Positions 43,948-56,157 of a DNA stretch of 64,000 nucleotides are shown here, one piece after another. Under the pieces are notes generated by a model, which was not told where the DNA came from, did not search any database, and worked only from the letters and a program-made list of their open reading frames with translations. The stretch lies in NCBI GenBank assembly GCA_032622095.1, contig CP136069.1, forward strand, positions 105,800,278 through 105,864,277, written 5' to 3'. Within the stretch, counting starts at the first letter, position 1, and the number at the start of each line of letters is the position of its first letter. Source of the stretch: Siphonodentalium dalli (Eukaryota; Mollusca; Scaphopoda; Gadilida; Siphonodentaliidae). Made by a program: the position numbers and the translations under genes.

Positions 43948-44256
43948 ATTTCTCAGTAGTAAACAGTTGCACGACAATTGGTGATGTGTTTTTGTGGATT
44001 TTCAAACTTGATTTATTTATATGGATTTTATGCAATCAAGTCACTCACTGCGATCATATGACCAGTCGGTCGATTGTGTCTTCGACGCTACTTGTTGTGA
44101 TGCAGGATACCGCCTATACAGGTTGATTAATACGTGTTTTGATTCCCATCAAAAAAAATTCACACGTTTAAGTCGCCATCTTGGATTGTTCCATGATAAT
44201 ACAGCTAAGCCTTATACACCCACAAATGATAATACATCCACGAGATATATAAATAT
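43948..44256. other. Probable 5' UTR of the orphan LINE, otherwise unassigned
   Basis: It lies upstream of the ORF1 start on the minus strand. It contains CCAAGATGGCGACTTAAACG in minus orientation near 44170. No coding frame is supported. Confidence 0.4.
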
Positions 44257-44479
44257 ATATATATACCTTTATTTCCTCCAATTTCGGAGAGCAGTAATAA
44301 CATAATTACAGGTTACATATATATATGCATACATTGTTTGACAAAAGAGAATTGACATGAAAAGCACATAAACTTTTTAACAAATGGATACAACACAAAC
44401 AGAACACCTGTGTAGTCTCGCAGACTAAACGTCCACGTGCAGTTACAAACAACACGGGCGCACATACAGGATGGCCCTA

Positions 44480-44581
44480 ACTTACATACTTAACTACACA
44501 TATGCATACATATATACGCATATACATACATATAAACACACATACACAATTACATACATACATACACATACATACACATAT

Positions 44582-44614
<33 letters not shown>

Positions 44615-44685
44615 CATATACATATATATATATATATATATACATATATACACACATATATATACACATATATATACACATATAT

Positions 44686-44772
<87 letters not shown>
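44480..44772. repeat. TA/CA compound microsatellite
   Basis: Long runs of TATA and CACA with variants (for example (CA)11 at 44697-44720 and (TA)23 at 44724-44770). It gives spurious long frames rich in Y, I, H, T and C on both strands. Confidence 0.95.
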
Positions 44773-44773
<1 letters not shown>

Positions 44774-45027
44774 ACACCACACACGTATGCACGCACATGC
44801 ATTCACATACTTATACACATACAAATACACCCTTACATATATGCATACACACATATACTCACACACGACGGACATACATCATTCGTTATATGCTAACCTG
44901 ATCATTCAAACCGACTCTATATACGGGTCAACATATATAAATATACACAAACATGTGTTCATGCGGGTGTGAAATAGAGCATGTACATCAGTTACCGACG
45001 TTTTATCGGCGTCCTCATTGATAATAT

Positions 45028-47649
45028 TCATGAATTATTACTATCATCACTGCATGTCGGTAATATTTGAGATTGCGTGGTATAAGCTTTCCACAAACAA
45101 TACGTATTGCATACTACAAAGTCTGTGAATAAGTCAGCTTCATCAATTAAATCAAATAACTCCGGTGGACGTGCAGTGAGAAATACATTCAATTGTACAT
45201 CTGGGCAAAGGCTGTCTAGTTTGAGAATACATTGAATATTGAACTGGTTCATTAACTCATACCATATGTCGTTTCGATATTCCGCAATGGCGGGGCAGTT
45301 AATGATGACGTGTTGAGGGAGATCATCGTAAGCAACACCACATTTGTTGCAAGTTACAAACACGGACTCAGTACAAGCCATGATACCGGCCACAGTCAGG
45401 TATGCCATTTTGTGTCTAGGGAACTTTCGACAGCAACGCCACAAATGGGAGACTGATAACTGTGGGTGTATAACATGAAAGCGACTGAGTGATTTGTCAC
45501 CGATCACCGCGCTTTTCCATCCGTGTTCTGAATATTCAGATATTGCCTTGCGCACTATACTTTTCCATGACGACTTTGTTGGGAATTCACTTTCAGAAAC
45601 ATAATTTGTAAAATACGACATCAACTGGTGGTTACCCAGAATATTTGCAATATCGGAAATGAAGGATTTTCCCGAAACCCCATCTATGAAGAACGAGTGC
45701 AGCCTTAATAAGAAAACCGATTTGGCTGCCTTCTCAGTTGTGAGGGCGCATAGACTTCCGAAGAAGAGAAGCTTCTTTTTTTCAATAAAACTGTGAATAT
45801 TTCCTATTCCCAGCAACCCTTCTACAATGTTGGTCCGTGTTTTGGAATGCAAACCTTGGATCTTTTTAAGGCAAAATCGGTGAGTTCTTTCCAGGGATAA
45901 TACATCTGAATCGGTCAAGCCACATAGCAGTTCGCATCCAAAGAGACCTTTTGGCAATATTATAGATGTATAGATTGTCCTACTGCTGACTGGTGTTGTA
46001 CCTCCAGCATACATACCGATGTTGGACATAGCAAAATAGCTTGACCTAAGCTTCTGTTTTATTTCGTCAATGAATTCACCGTTTTGATTATGCTTATGTA
46101 TAGGGACACCTAAGTGTGTAAGACTTTCAACTTCAGATACCTGTTTCCCGCACAGAGTCCATGCCCTGTTAGTACTCGTCTTATTGTGCTCATTTTTACT
46201 TTCATTAAAGACAATAACAACTGACTTTTGTTCATTATATCGATACCTCCATTTTCGACTGTAATTGGTGCATATAGTCAGTAGCTGCTGAAGACCTTTT
46301 TCCGAAACAGAGAGAAGTGTCATGTCATCAGCTTGTGTTGGGCATGAACAGTTTACAGAATACATATTCAGCCCTGCTCCCGAGTTTGCCAGTTCTACCA
46401 AAAGTTGGTCAACAAAGAGCATGTAAAAAAGAGGTGAAATAACGCCTCCTTGTTTTGTTCCTTGCTCTATTTGAAATTGCCTGGACTGGCAATCTCCGTA
46501 TTTTACGAAACAAGAGGTACCTTTAAGCATCTGATGAAACAGTAGCCATGATTTTCCACCAAAGCCAAGCATGTGCAGCTTATATAGCAAACCGTCAATC
46601 CAGACGGTGTCAAATGCCTTATGGACATCAAGGAAACATGTGAATAATATACTGTTGTTTTCTAATGCAAATGCTTTAGATTCGTGTATGATAAATGAGT
46701 CCATAAGACAGTTGACACCCTTCTGAAAACCGTGTTGCAGTTTGTGTACTTTTACCATATTGGGTACGTGAGAATTGAGTCTTGATAAGATAACTTTCTC
46801 AAGCAGTTTGTAAATGGCAGGGAGCAGGGTTATCGCGCGATAGCTGTCAAACAACTTTCGGGGTTTGTTGCCTCCTTTATATAGAGGAACTATTACCCCA
46901 ATCTTAGCATGTTCTGGTATATAGGAGAATTGCATGATACCAGTCAATAGTGCAGCTAGGCATTTGATCAGTGCTGTACCACCAAGGACCAAGTTTTCAT
47001 TGTATACATTATCCCAACCCGCGGCTTTGTTTAAGTTGAGAGTTTTCAATGCAATCTCTATCTCATCTTGGTGTACGGCTTCTGTGACATATTTAGAGTT
47101 ACTCCCCATTTCACATACTCTGTCGTTGGCGAGGAAATCGACAGTGTCGTTTACGAATTGAAAGTGACTGTGATCAAAGCTATCGTGTGCCAGAGGTTTG
47201 TAAAGTGACTCGAAGTAGTCGGCCCATCCCTTTGAAATGTCTGAGGAATTTCGCAGGGTAGATCCGTTGTATTCAAACATCTTATTTGGTCTATTTTCAT
47301 GGTTGCGCCGAGATTTCATTATTTTAAAGAACGATCCTTGATCTACTTCGGCGGCTCTGTCTAATTTAGTATTGCGTTCGCTTAGAAATTGATTGCAGCA
47401 TTGTCTAAATTCACGTCTGAAAGTGCATTTTGTAGTTTTATATTCTGCATACAATGTTTTGTTCGTTTCTCGTGGTTTACCAGCATTGATCCAATTCCGT
47501 CTGTGTATTCTCATCATAGAATGTAAGTCCTTCAATCGGCAGTTCCAAAAGGGCTTAAGGTAGCTTTTGAACGTTTTTTGTGGAATCGTTTCACTGGATG
47601 CTCTCTGGATAGCGGAGATTATAGAATTATAAAGAGCGTCTACTTCATC
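45028..47649 (-). pseudogene. LINE-3 ORF2, reverse transcriptase and C-terminal zinc segment
   Basis: Open and in the same frame as the endonuclease part, separated by a single TGA at 47652-47650. Counting from the Met at 47535, RT landmarks are VIVPLYKGG, SYRAITLLPA, FLDVHKAFD (301-309), GTKQGGVISPLF (359-370) and the catalytic TQADDM (400-405). QADD replaces the common FADD or YADD. The C-terminal cysteine-histidine segment is CNKCGVAYDDLPQHVIINC. There is no RNase H. The TGA could derive from CGA by a CpG-type change. This LINE is of a different clade from LINE-1 and LINE-2; I cannot name it. Confidence 0.85.
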
Positions 47650-48555
47650 TCAGTTGTTGATGTTGTTGTTTTGCGGTAGAAATGATTCAAGACTGCGTTT
47701 ATATATAGTAGTTGAATTTGGTGAGGATTTAAATTTCTTCCAGTTATAAAATTGGGTCGAGCTACCTGTCTGCCGTTCGGAACTGCTATATTGAATATCG
47801 CATTTAAATAAACATACAATGGGCCTATGATTTGACACATCAGTAGCATCGTCATTAATTATTTCAGCATACACAAGAGTCATATTCATGTCGCTTTGCG
47901 AAGAAAAAACATAATCAATAGAAGTTCCCTCGCCACCAGAGGTAGGAATACGTGTAGCTTGTCTACCAACACAAAGACGACTGTCATTGACTGGTGTAAA
48001 TTGTTTTGGTTCAAGCAGTTTACGGAGTGAGTTGTCTCTCGGGCGTGATTTCGAAAGTGAGCAGTTAAAGTCGCCCATGATAATAACATGGCCTAGGGGA
48101 AAATATGTATCTATTATGTCACCAAGCGATTGCAAATATTGTAAATGAAATTCGTCGGTGTAGTTGGTTGACGGTAGATAAACTTGGAATATATAAAGAT
48201 AGTCTGCATCTGGTAATTCTACTTGGATACCGCAAATTCTATCGTCATCAATTTGTATGGTCGAGACGTATGGATCCAGTACTTCCTTCCAAATAAGCGC
48301 TACACCGCCTTTATGTCTCCCCCGCTGATGGGGCAGCCTTTGTGAGAAATCGCATACAATATGGCATTTGTAATTGGCTAGCATAGGTTCGAGAATATGC
48401 GAATTGTGTTCATGAAGCCAATGTTCACTGATACCACATATATCTATGTTTCTCTCGTGGATCATGTTATTTAAATATGCACCAGATAAGGAATCGGATG
48501 ATGCTGCAATGCCTGTACAATTCCAAGTGGCGAGAGATACCTGAGCATGCGTCAT
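47650..48555 (-). CDS. LINE-3 ORF2, endonuclease half
   Basis: 301 codons from ATG at 48555 (MTHAQVSLATWNCTG). The frame is open six codons further upstream but without an ATG. Endonuclease landmarks: TWNCTG, DICGISEHWL, HKGGVALIW, IFQVYLPST, IIMGDFNCSL, GTSIDYVFSS and VSNHRPI, so the active-site Asn, Glu, Asp/Asn and His are all visible. It ends PQNNNINN followed by TGA; the linker and RT follow in the same frame. Confidence 0.85.
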   Translation of the reverse strand: MTHAQVSLATWNCTGIAASSDSLSGAYLNNMIHERNIDICGISEHWLHEHNSHILEPMLANYKCHIVCDFSQRLPHQRGRHKGGVALIWKEVLDPYVSTIQIDDDRICGIQVELPDADYLYIFQVYLPSTNYTDEFHLQYLQSLGDIIDTYFPLGHVIIMGDFNCSLSKSRPRDNSLRKLLEPKQFTPVNDSRLCVGRQATRIPTSGGEGTSIDYVFSSQSDMNMTLVYAEIINDDATDVSNHRPIVCLFKCDIQYSSSERQTGSSTQFYNWKKFKSSPNSTTIYKRSLESFLPQNNNINN

Positions 48556-48650
48556 TTTTGATATAGTATACAACAGCTTATAATTATGTATAGTCTCAAG
48601 ACAACAACAACAAAATTATATATATTATAGCATAAATATGCACAAATATA

Positions 48651-49817
48651 TCAGTTACCGCTGTAATGATTCTGTCTCTGGTCAAAGTCGGATTCTGAAA
48701 GCCATAAGCGGCAGTACACATTGCGTGGCCAGAAGTTCTTTTCAGTCGCTGTGTTAATGTCATCCTCGTGAATATTTATTCGTGCAGATAGAGTATGCTC
48801 CCTTTGGCTACGCATCATTCGCACTATAGAGAATCGAACTCCAGCATCTGTCAGAAAATCCTTTATAGATTCACATGAAACAGTATCGACGAGATTACTC
48901 ACGAACAAACGAATAGTGTTTATAGGTGTACCTGTACCCCGTCTTCGTCGTGGCGTTTCGGTATCTACCGTAGTGTAACTCGGAGGGGTCTGTGATCTCC
49001 TGTGGTGTTGATTCGTGTGCCGACTTTCATAGCGTTCGTCGTTGATCTGATTTCGTTTAATTTGTTTCGAATCTACTTGTGTATCATTTTGTTTTAGTTT
49101 TGATGCTGATTGGTGTAGTATTGGTTCATGGTCGACATTATCGGTGCGTTTTTGTCGCTCTGAAGTGTATGATTCGTTCATGTCATTAACAGGAATAGAG
49201 TTATATGAACTGTTTGAGCTTTTTGGAGTGCTGGAGCACTGGCTGGACGAGAAGGTGTGGGAGTTGGTATCAGGTTGCTTCTGATGAAGCAGTCTCTGTT
49301 GAGCGTACATGTGATTGAATGCGACACCAATTCCATTTAAAGTGTTGTTGGCAAAGTCTTTGAACAGGGAAGCAAATTCCTTTGAGAATTTATTGAGTTT
49401 TTCGTCCATTTTGTTCATACACTTTGACTCGAGGTCATCGCCAGTTAAGTTGATTTCCGTTACATTATTTTCCGACACATATGTAGTGGGTTTGTTTGAG
49501 CTGTCTTCAGATGATGGTTTCTGTTCATCGTGTGATTCATTTGAATTTTCATCTGGGTTCGTGGTCGGTGTATCTACCTCCTTTGGGGTGTGTTTCACAT
49601 AAGTTTTTGATCCTTTGTTTTGTTTCTGTTTTCCTTTTCCCTTAATCGTTCCAATATATCCTGTGTTTGAATTAACCGTTTTTGTGAGTGTGTGGATTTC
49701 GTCTTGCATCGTCACGTGGTCAGTTTTAATACATCGTATGTCACTTCTTAGTTTGGAGACACCAGAGCAACGTTCGTCAGCAGTGCGCGAATATTCGGGT
49801 ACTGCCAGTAAACTCAC
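48651..49817 (-). CDS. LINE-3 ORF1, RNA-binding-type protein
   Basis: 388 codons open to 49817. The first codon there is GTG, and the first ATG is at 49709 (MQDEIHTLTKTV), giving 352 residues. A long polar, low-complexity middle with a short amphipathic segment (MDEKLNKFSKEFASLFKDF) leads to a C-terminal RRM-like domain: IRLFVSNLVDTVSCESIKDF, ARINIHEDD and FWPRNVYCRLW. ORF1 proteins of this kind coat the LINE RNA. The first 36 codons lack a start and could belong to an upstream exon or be chance. Confidence 0.75.
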   Translation of the reverse strand: MSLLAVPEYSRTADERCSGVSKLRSDIRCIKTDHVTMQDEIHTLTKTVNSNTGYIGTIKGKGKQKQNKGSKTYVKHTPKEVDTPTTNPDENSNESHDEQKPSSEDSSNKPTTYVSENNVTEINLTGDDLESKCMNKMDEKLNKFSKEFASLFKDFANNTLNGIGVAFNHMYAQQRLLHQKQPDTNSHTFSSSQCSSTPKSSNSSYNSIPVNDMNESYTSERQKRTDNVDHEPILHQSASKLKQNDTQVDSKQIKRNQINDERYESRHTNQHHRRSQTPPSYTTVDTETPRRRRGTGTPINTIRLFVSNLVDTVSCESIKDFLTDAGVRFSIVRMMRSQREHTLSARINIHEDDINTATEKNFWPRNVYCRLWLSESDFDQRQNHYSGN

Positions 49818-50239
49818 CTAATAAACTAGACGTGTGATTCCGTCTGGTGTGTAAGTGCCGACAATACAAAGGGATTACCGTTACGTAAGTAATTACTTTG
49901 TTGATGCACCGCCTGTCCTGACTCCTGACAGCCGTTCAGAATTTGTGCAATTGTTAAACTAGTCGCATATTGTTGGTATATCTTTGAAGTTAGGAGCATA
50001 GATTTTGATTATCTTATCTGTTAATTAAAAAAAGAGTACCGTTTAACTTTTATTTATATCTGAGAAAGATCGGCAGAATTTGTATCAAAACTTGAACTAT
50101 GTTTTAAAATCCATCGCAATACTGCCCCTGGAAACTCATAATTGCATGCAGTAGGACACATTACTTCAGTCGTCAAATTATCCACTTTCGGACTCGATTT
50201 CTGGAACGACCTTCTAGAATGGGGCGCACATTTCAGTCT
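49818..50239. other. Unassigned spacer between LINE-3 and the satellite
   Basis: A 74-codon minus frame (50278-50054) has no recognised domain and runs into the first degenerate satellite unit. It may hold the LINE-3 5' UTR. Confidence 0.4.
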
Positions 50240-53200
50240 ATTATTGTAGATATGTCTTTTGCCAACAAGTCGGTACATAATATGATGGGGGAAAAATAAT
50301 GGTTGTCGGTGAAATCATTGCTTAAAGTTACAGCGGTTCACTACCACTATCCGAGTGACCGAGTCGGCGGAAAGACATAATTATATATAAATTAAATTTG
50401 CTGCCGAAAAACTATGATATTTGGCGTCATTTATCGGAGCTGAATTGTACAAATCAGCTGATGTTTTTACATATTCACGAAGGTCTGTCTTTTGCCAACA
50501 GGAACATATACGATATGATGGGGAAAAAATAATGTTTGTCAGTGAAATCATTGCTCAAAGCAACTGCGGTTCACTACCGCTATTCGAGTCGGCGGACGGA
50601 CTCGGACATAATTATATATAAATTAAATTTGCTGCCGAAAAACTATGATATTTGGCGTTATTTATCGGAGCTGGTTTGTACAAATCAGCTGATGTTTTTA
50701 TATAATCGTGAAGGTCTGTCGTTTGCCAACAAGAATATATACGACATGATGGGGTAAAAATAATGTTTGTCAGTGAAATCATTGCTCAAAGCAACTGCGG
50801 TCCACTACCGCTATTCGAGTCGGCGGACGGACTCGGACATAATTATATATAAATTAAATTTGCTGCCGAAAAACTATGATATTTGGCGTTATTTATCGGA
50901 GCTGGTTTGTACAAATCAGTTGATGTTTTTATATAATCGTGAAGGTCAGTCTTTTGCCAACAAGAATATATACGACATGATGGGGTAAACATAATGTTTG
51001 TCAGTGAAATCATTGCTCAAAGCAACTGCGGTCCACTACCGCTATTCGAGTCGGCGGACGGACTCGGACATAATTATATATAAATTAAATTTGCTGCCGA
51101 AAAACTATGATATTTGGCGTCATTTATCGGAGCTGGTTTGTACAAATCAGCTGATGTTTTTATATAATCGTGAAGGTCTGTCTTTTGCCAACAAGAATAT
51201 ATACGACATGATGGGGTAAAAATAATGTTTGTCAGTGAAATCATTGCTCAAAGCAACTGCGGTCCACTACCGCTATTCGAGTCGGCGGACGGAAATAATT
51301 ATATATAAATTAAATTTGCTGCCGAAAAACTATGATATTTGGCGTCATTTGTCGGAGCTGGTTTGTACAAATCAGTTGATGTTTTTATATAATCGTGAAG
51401 GTCTGTCTTTTGCCAACAAAAATATATACGACATGATGGGGTAAAAATAATGTTTGTCAGTGAAATCATTGCTCAAAGCAACTGCGGTCCACTACCGCTA
51501 TTCGAGTCGGCGGACGGACTCGGACATAATTATATATAAATTAAATTTGCTGCCGAAAAACTATGATATTTGGCGTCATTTATCGGAGCTGAATTGTACA
51601 AATCAGCTGATGTTTTTACATATTCACGAAGGTCTGTCTTTTGCCAACAGGAACATATACGATATGATGGGGAAAAAATAATGTTTGTCAGTGAAATCAT
51701 TGCTCAAAGCAACTGCGGTTCACTACCGCTATTCGAGTCGGCGGACGGACTCGGACATAATTATATATAAATTAAATTTGCTGCCGAAAAACTATGATAT
51801 TTGGCGTTATTTATCGGAGCTGGTTTGTACAAATCAGCTGATGTTTTTATATAATCGTGAAGGTCTGTCGTTTGCCAACAAGAATATATACGACATGATG
51901 GGGTAAAAATAATGTTTGTCAGTGAAATCATTGCTCAAAGCAACTGCGGTCCACTACCGCTATTCGAGTCGGCGGACGGACTCGGACATAATTATATATA
52001 AATTAAATTTGCTGCCGAAAAACTATGATATTTGGCGTCATTTGTCGGAGCTGGTTTGTACAAATCAGTTGATGTTTTTATATAATCATGAAGGTCTGTC
52101 TTTTGCCAACAAAAATATATACGACATGATGGGGTAAAAATAATGTTTGTCAGTGAAATCATTGCTCAAAGCAACTGCGGTCCACTACCGCTATTCGAGT
52201 CGGCGGACGGACTCGGACATAATTATATATAAATTAAATTTGCTGCCGAAAAACTATGATATTTGGCGTTATTTATCGGAGCTGGTTTGTACAAATCAGC
52301 TGATGTTTTTATATAATCGTGAAGGTCTGTCTTGTGCCAACAAGAATATATACGACAAGATGGGGTAAAAATAATGTTTGTCAGTGAAATCATTGCTCAA
52401 AGCAACTGCGGTCCACTACCGCTATTCGAGTCGGCGGACGGAAATAATTATATATAAATTAAATTTGCTGCCGAAAAACTATGATATTTGGCGTCATTTA
52501 TCGGAGCTGGTTTGTACAAATCAGTTGATGTTTTTATATAATCGTGAAGGCCTGTCTTTTGCCAACAAGAATATATACGACATGATGGGGTAAAAATAAT
52601 GTTTGTCAGTGAAATCATTGCTCAAAGCAACTGCGGTCCACTACCGCTATTCGAGTCGGCGGACGGAAATAATTATATATAAATTAAATTTGCTGCCGAA
52701 AAACTATGATATTTGGCGTTATTTATCGGAGCTGGTTTGTACAAATCAGCTGATGTTTTTATATAATCGTGAAGGTCTGTCTTTTGCCAACAAGAATATA
52801 TACGACATGATGGGGTAAAAATAATGTTTGTCAGTGAAATCATTGCTCAAAGCAACTGCGGTCCACTACCGCTATTCGAGTCGGCGGACGGACTCGGACA
52901 TAATTATATATAAATTAAATTTGCTGCCGAAAAACTATGATATTTGGCGTTATTTATCGGAGCTGGTTTGTACAAATCAGCTGATGTTTTTATATAATCG
53001 TGAAGGTCTGTCTTTTGCCAACAAGAATATATACGACATGATGGGGTAAAAATAATGTTTGTCAGTGAAATCATTGCTCAAAGCAACTGCGGTCCACTAC
53101 CGCTATTCGAGTCGGCGGACGGAAATAATTATATATAAATTAAATTTGCTGCCGAAAAACTATGATATTTGGCGTCATTTATCGGAGCTGGTTTGTACAA

Positions 53201-55905
53201 ATCAGCTGATGTTTTTATATAATCGTGAAGGTCTGTCTTTTGCCAACAAGAATATATACGACAAGATGGGGTAAAAATAATGTTTGTCAGTGAAATCATT
53301 GCTCAAAGCAACTGCGGTCCACTACCGCTATTCGAGTCGGCGGACGGAAATAATTATATATAAATTAAATTTGCTGCCGAAAAACTATGATATTTGGCGT
53401 CATTTATCGGAGCTGGTTTGTACAAATCAGTTGATGTTTTTATATAATCGTGAAGGTCTGTCTTTTGCCAACAAGAATATATACGACATGATGGGGAAAA
53501 AATAATGTTTGTCAGTGAAATCCGATTGCTCAAACCAACTGCGGACCACTACCGCTATTCGAGTCGGCGGACGGAAATAATTATATATAAATAAAATTTG
53601 CTGCCGAAAAACTATGATATTTGGCGTCATTTGTCGGAGCTGGTTTGTACAAATCAGTTGATGTTTTTATATAATCGTGAAGGTCTGTCTTTTGCCAACA
53701 AGAATATATACGACATGATGGGGTAAAAATAATGTTTGTCAGTGAAATCATTGCTCAAAGCAACTGCGGTCCACTACCGCTATTCGAGTCGGCGGACGGA
53801 CTCGGACATAATTATATATAAATTAAATTTGCTGCCGAAAAACTATGATATTTGGCGTCATTTATCGGAGCTGAATTGTACAAATCAGCTGATGTTTTTA
53901 CATATTCACGAAGGTCTGTCTTTTGCCAACAAGAATATATACGACATGATGGGGTAAAAATAATGTTTGTCAGTGAAATCATTGCTCAAAGCAACTGCGG
54001 TCCACTACCGCTATTCGAGTCGGCGGACGGAAATAATTATATATAAATTAAATTTGCTGCCGAAAAACTATGATATTTGGCGTTATTTATCGGAGCTGGT
54101 TTGTACAAATCAGCTGATGTTTTTATATAATCGTGAAGGTCTGTCTTTTGCCAACAAGAATATATACGACATGATGGGGTAAAAATAATGTTTGTCAGTG
54201 AAATCATTGCTCAAAGCAACTGCGGTCCACTACCGCTATTCGAGTCGGCGGACGGAAATAATTATATATAAATTAAATTTGCTGCCGAAAAACTATGATA
54301 TTTTGCGTCATTTATCGGAGCTGGTTTGTACAAATCAGCTGATGTTTTTATATAATCGTGAAGGTCTGTCTTTTGCCAACAAGAATATATACGACATGAT
54401 GGGGTAACAATAATGTTTGTCAGTGAAATCATTGCTCAAAGCAACTGCGGTCCACTACCGCTATTCGAGTCGGCGGACGGAAATAATTATATATAAATTA
54501 AATTTGCTGCCGAAAAACTATGATATTTGGCGTCATTTATCGGAGCTGGTTTGTACAAATCAGCTGATGTTTTTATATAATCGTGAAGGTCTGTCTTTTG
54601 CCAACAAGAATATATACGACATGATGGGGTAAAAATAATGTTTGTCAGTGAAATCATTGCTCAAAGCAACTGCGGTCCACTACCGCTATTCGAGTCGGCG
54701 GACGGAAATAATTATATATAAATTAAATTTGCTGCCGAAAAACTATGATATTTGGCGTCATTTGTCGGAGCTGGTTTGTACAAATCAGTTGATGTTTTTA
54801 TATAATCGTGAAGGTCTGTCTTTTGCCAACAAGAATATATACGACATGATGGGGTTAAAATAATGTTTGTCAGTGAAATCATTGCTCAAAGCAACTGCGG
54901 TCCACTACCGCTATTCGAGTCGGCGGACGTACTCGGACATAATTATATATAAATTAAATTTGCTGCCGAAAAACTATGATATTTGGCGTTATTTATCGGA
55001 GCTGGTTTGTACAAATCAGCTGATGTTTTTACATATTCACGAAGGTCTGTCTTTTGCCAAGAAGAATATATACGATATGATGGGGAAAAAATTATGTTTG
55101 TCAGTGAGATCATTGCTTAAAGCAACTGCGGTCCACTACCGCTATTCGAGTCGGCGGACGGAAATAATTATATATAAATTAAATTTGCTGCCGAAAAACT
55201 ATGATATTTGGCGTCATTTATCGGAGCTGGTTTGTACAAATCAGCTGATGTTTTTACATAATCGTGACCGTCTGTCTTTTGCCAACAAGAACATATACGA
55301 CATGATGGGGAAAAAATAATGTTTGTCAGTGAAATCATTCCTCAAAGCAACTGCGGTTCACTACCGCTATATAGTCGAGTCGGCGGACGGACATAATTAT
55401 ATATAAATTAAATTTGCTGCCGAAAAACTATGATATTTTGCGTCATTTATCGGAGCTGGTTTGTACAAATCAGCTGATGTTTTTATATAATCGTGAAGGT
55501 CTGTCTTTTGCCAACAAGAATATATACGACATGATGGGGTAAAAATAATGTTTGTCAGTGAAATCATTGCTCAAAGCAACTGCGGTCCACGACCGCTATT
55601 CGAGTCGGCGGACGGAAATAATTATATATAAATTAAATTTGCTGCCGAAAAACTATGATATTTGACGTCATTTATCGGAGCTGGTTTGTACAAATCAGCT
55701 GATGTTTTTACATAATCGTGAAGGTCTGTCTTTTGCCAACAAGAACATATACGATATGATGGGAAAAAAATAATGTTTGTCAGTGAAATCATTCCTCAAA
55801 GTTACTGCGGTTCACTAGCACTATTCGAGTCGGCGGACGGACATAATTATATATAAATTAAATCTGCTGCCGAAAAACTATGATATCTTGCGTTATTTGT
55901 CGGAG
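50240..55905 (+). repeat. 231/225-bp satellite, about 25 tandem units
   Basis: Units start with ATGTTTGTCAGTGAAATC and contain TTAAATTTGCTGCCGAAAAA and AACTATGATATTTGGCGT. Two length classes differ by six bases (CTCGGACAT versus AAT). Both 231 and 225 are multiples of three, so one ~71-75-codon frame per unit stays open; it begins without ATG and ends at GGGGTAA. Edge units (near 50290, 53510, 55320, 55550) are mutated. The block 50421-51569 recurs from 51570, giving a 1,149-bp higher-order repeat of five units. Satellite DNA is the best call; the frames are not scored as genes. Confidence 0.9.
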
Positions 55906-56157
55906 CATTGGGTCAATTGATAAAATTATTTCCTTTGATTAACTACATGATCTTAAGCTTAAATAAGCGACAACACCACTTTATAAAATCATAATTAATT
56001 CCAGTGATATCGCAAAGTAATCTTCTTGTATACACACCGAGATGCAGGTGCCCACTAAACTAATTACCACCTTTACTAACGGCTGTTGGCTAGAGCGGTA
56101 GTCGACCGCAGTAATGTGTACAATGGTGTGGTTATGAGTTTCCAAGGGACGGTTGTG
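55906..56157. other. Spacer with a possible tRNA-related SINE head
   Basis: TGGCTAGAGCGGT at 56087-56099 resembles a polymerase III A box, and GGTTATGAGTTTCC near 56130 is a weak B-box match about 40 bases later. No cloverleaf of standard quality can be drawn by eye. It might be a decayed tRNA-derived SINE. Confidence 0.25.

Larger units (their letters stand above)
44257..49817 (-). mobile_element. LINE-3: two-ORF non-LTR retrotransposon
   Basis: ORF1 (49817-48651) and ORF2 (48555-45028) lie in order on the minus strand, separated by about 95 bp. A 3' UTR of up to 770 bp follows, including the TA/CA microsatellite at 44480-44770. The 3' end near 44257 has a TA-rich tail next to TTTATTTCCTCC, a layout also seen at the LINE fragment ending at 58566. 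The 3' limit is inferred; the element could end at 44772. Confidence 0.7.

Noticed and set aside
44471-44900. Open frames of up to 141 codons rich in Tyr, Ile, His and Thr.
   Set aside because: TA/CA microsatellite translation on both strands.
50240-55905. CRISPR array or a family of about 25 small genes.
   Set aside because: Units are contiguous without unique spacers, which excludes CRISPR. The frames lack ATG and are broken in edge units, so satellite DNA is the better reading.
56087-56142. A functional tRNA gene.
   Set aside because: The A box is good but the B box is poor, and no standard cloverleaf can be drawn; kept only as a possible SINE head.
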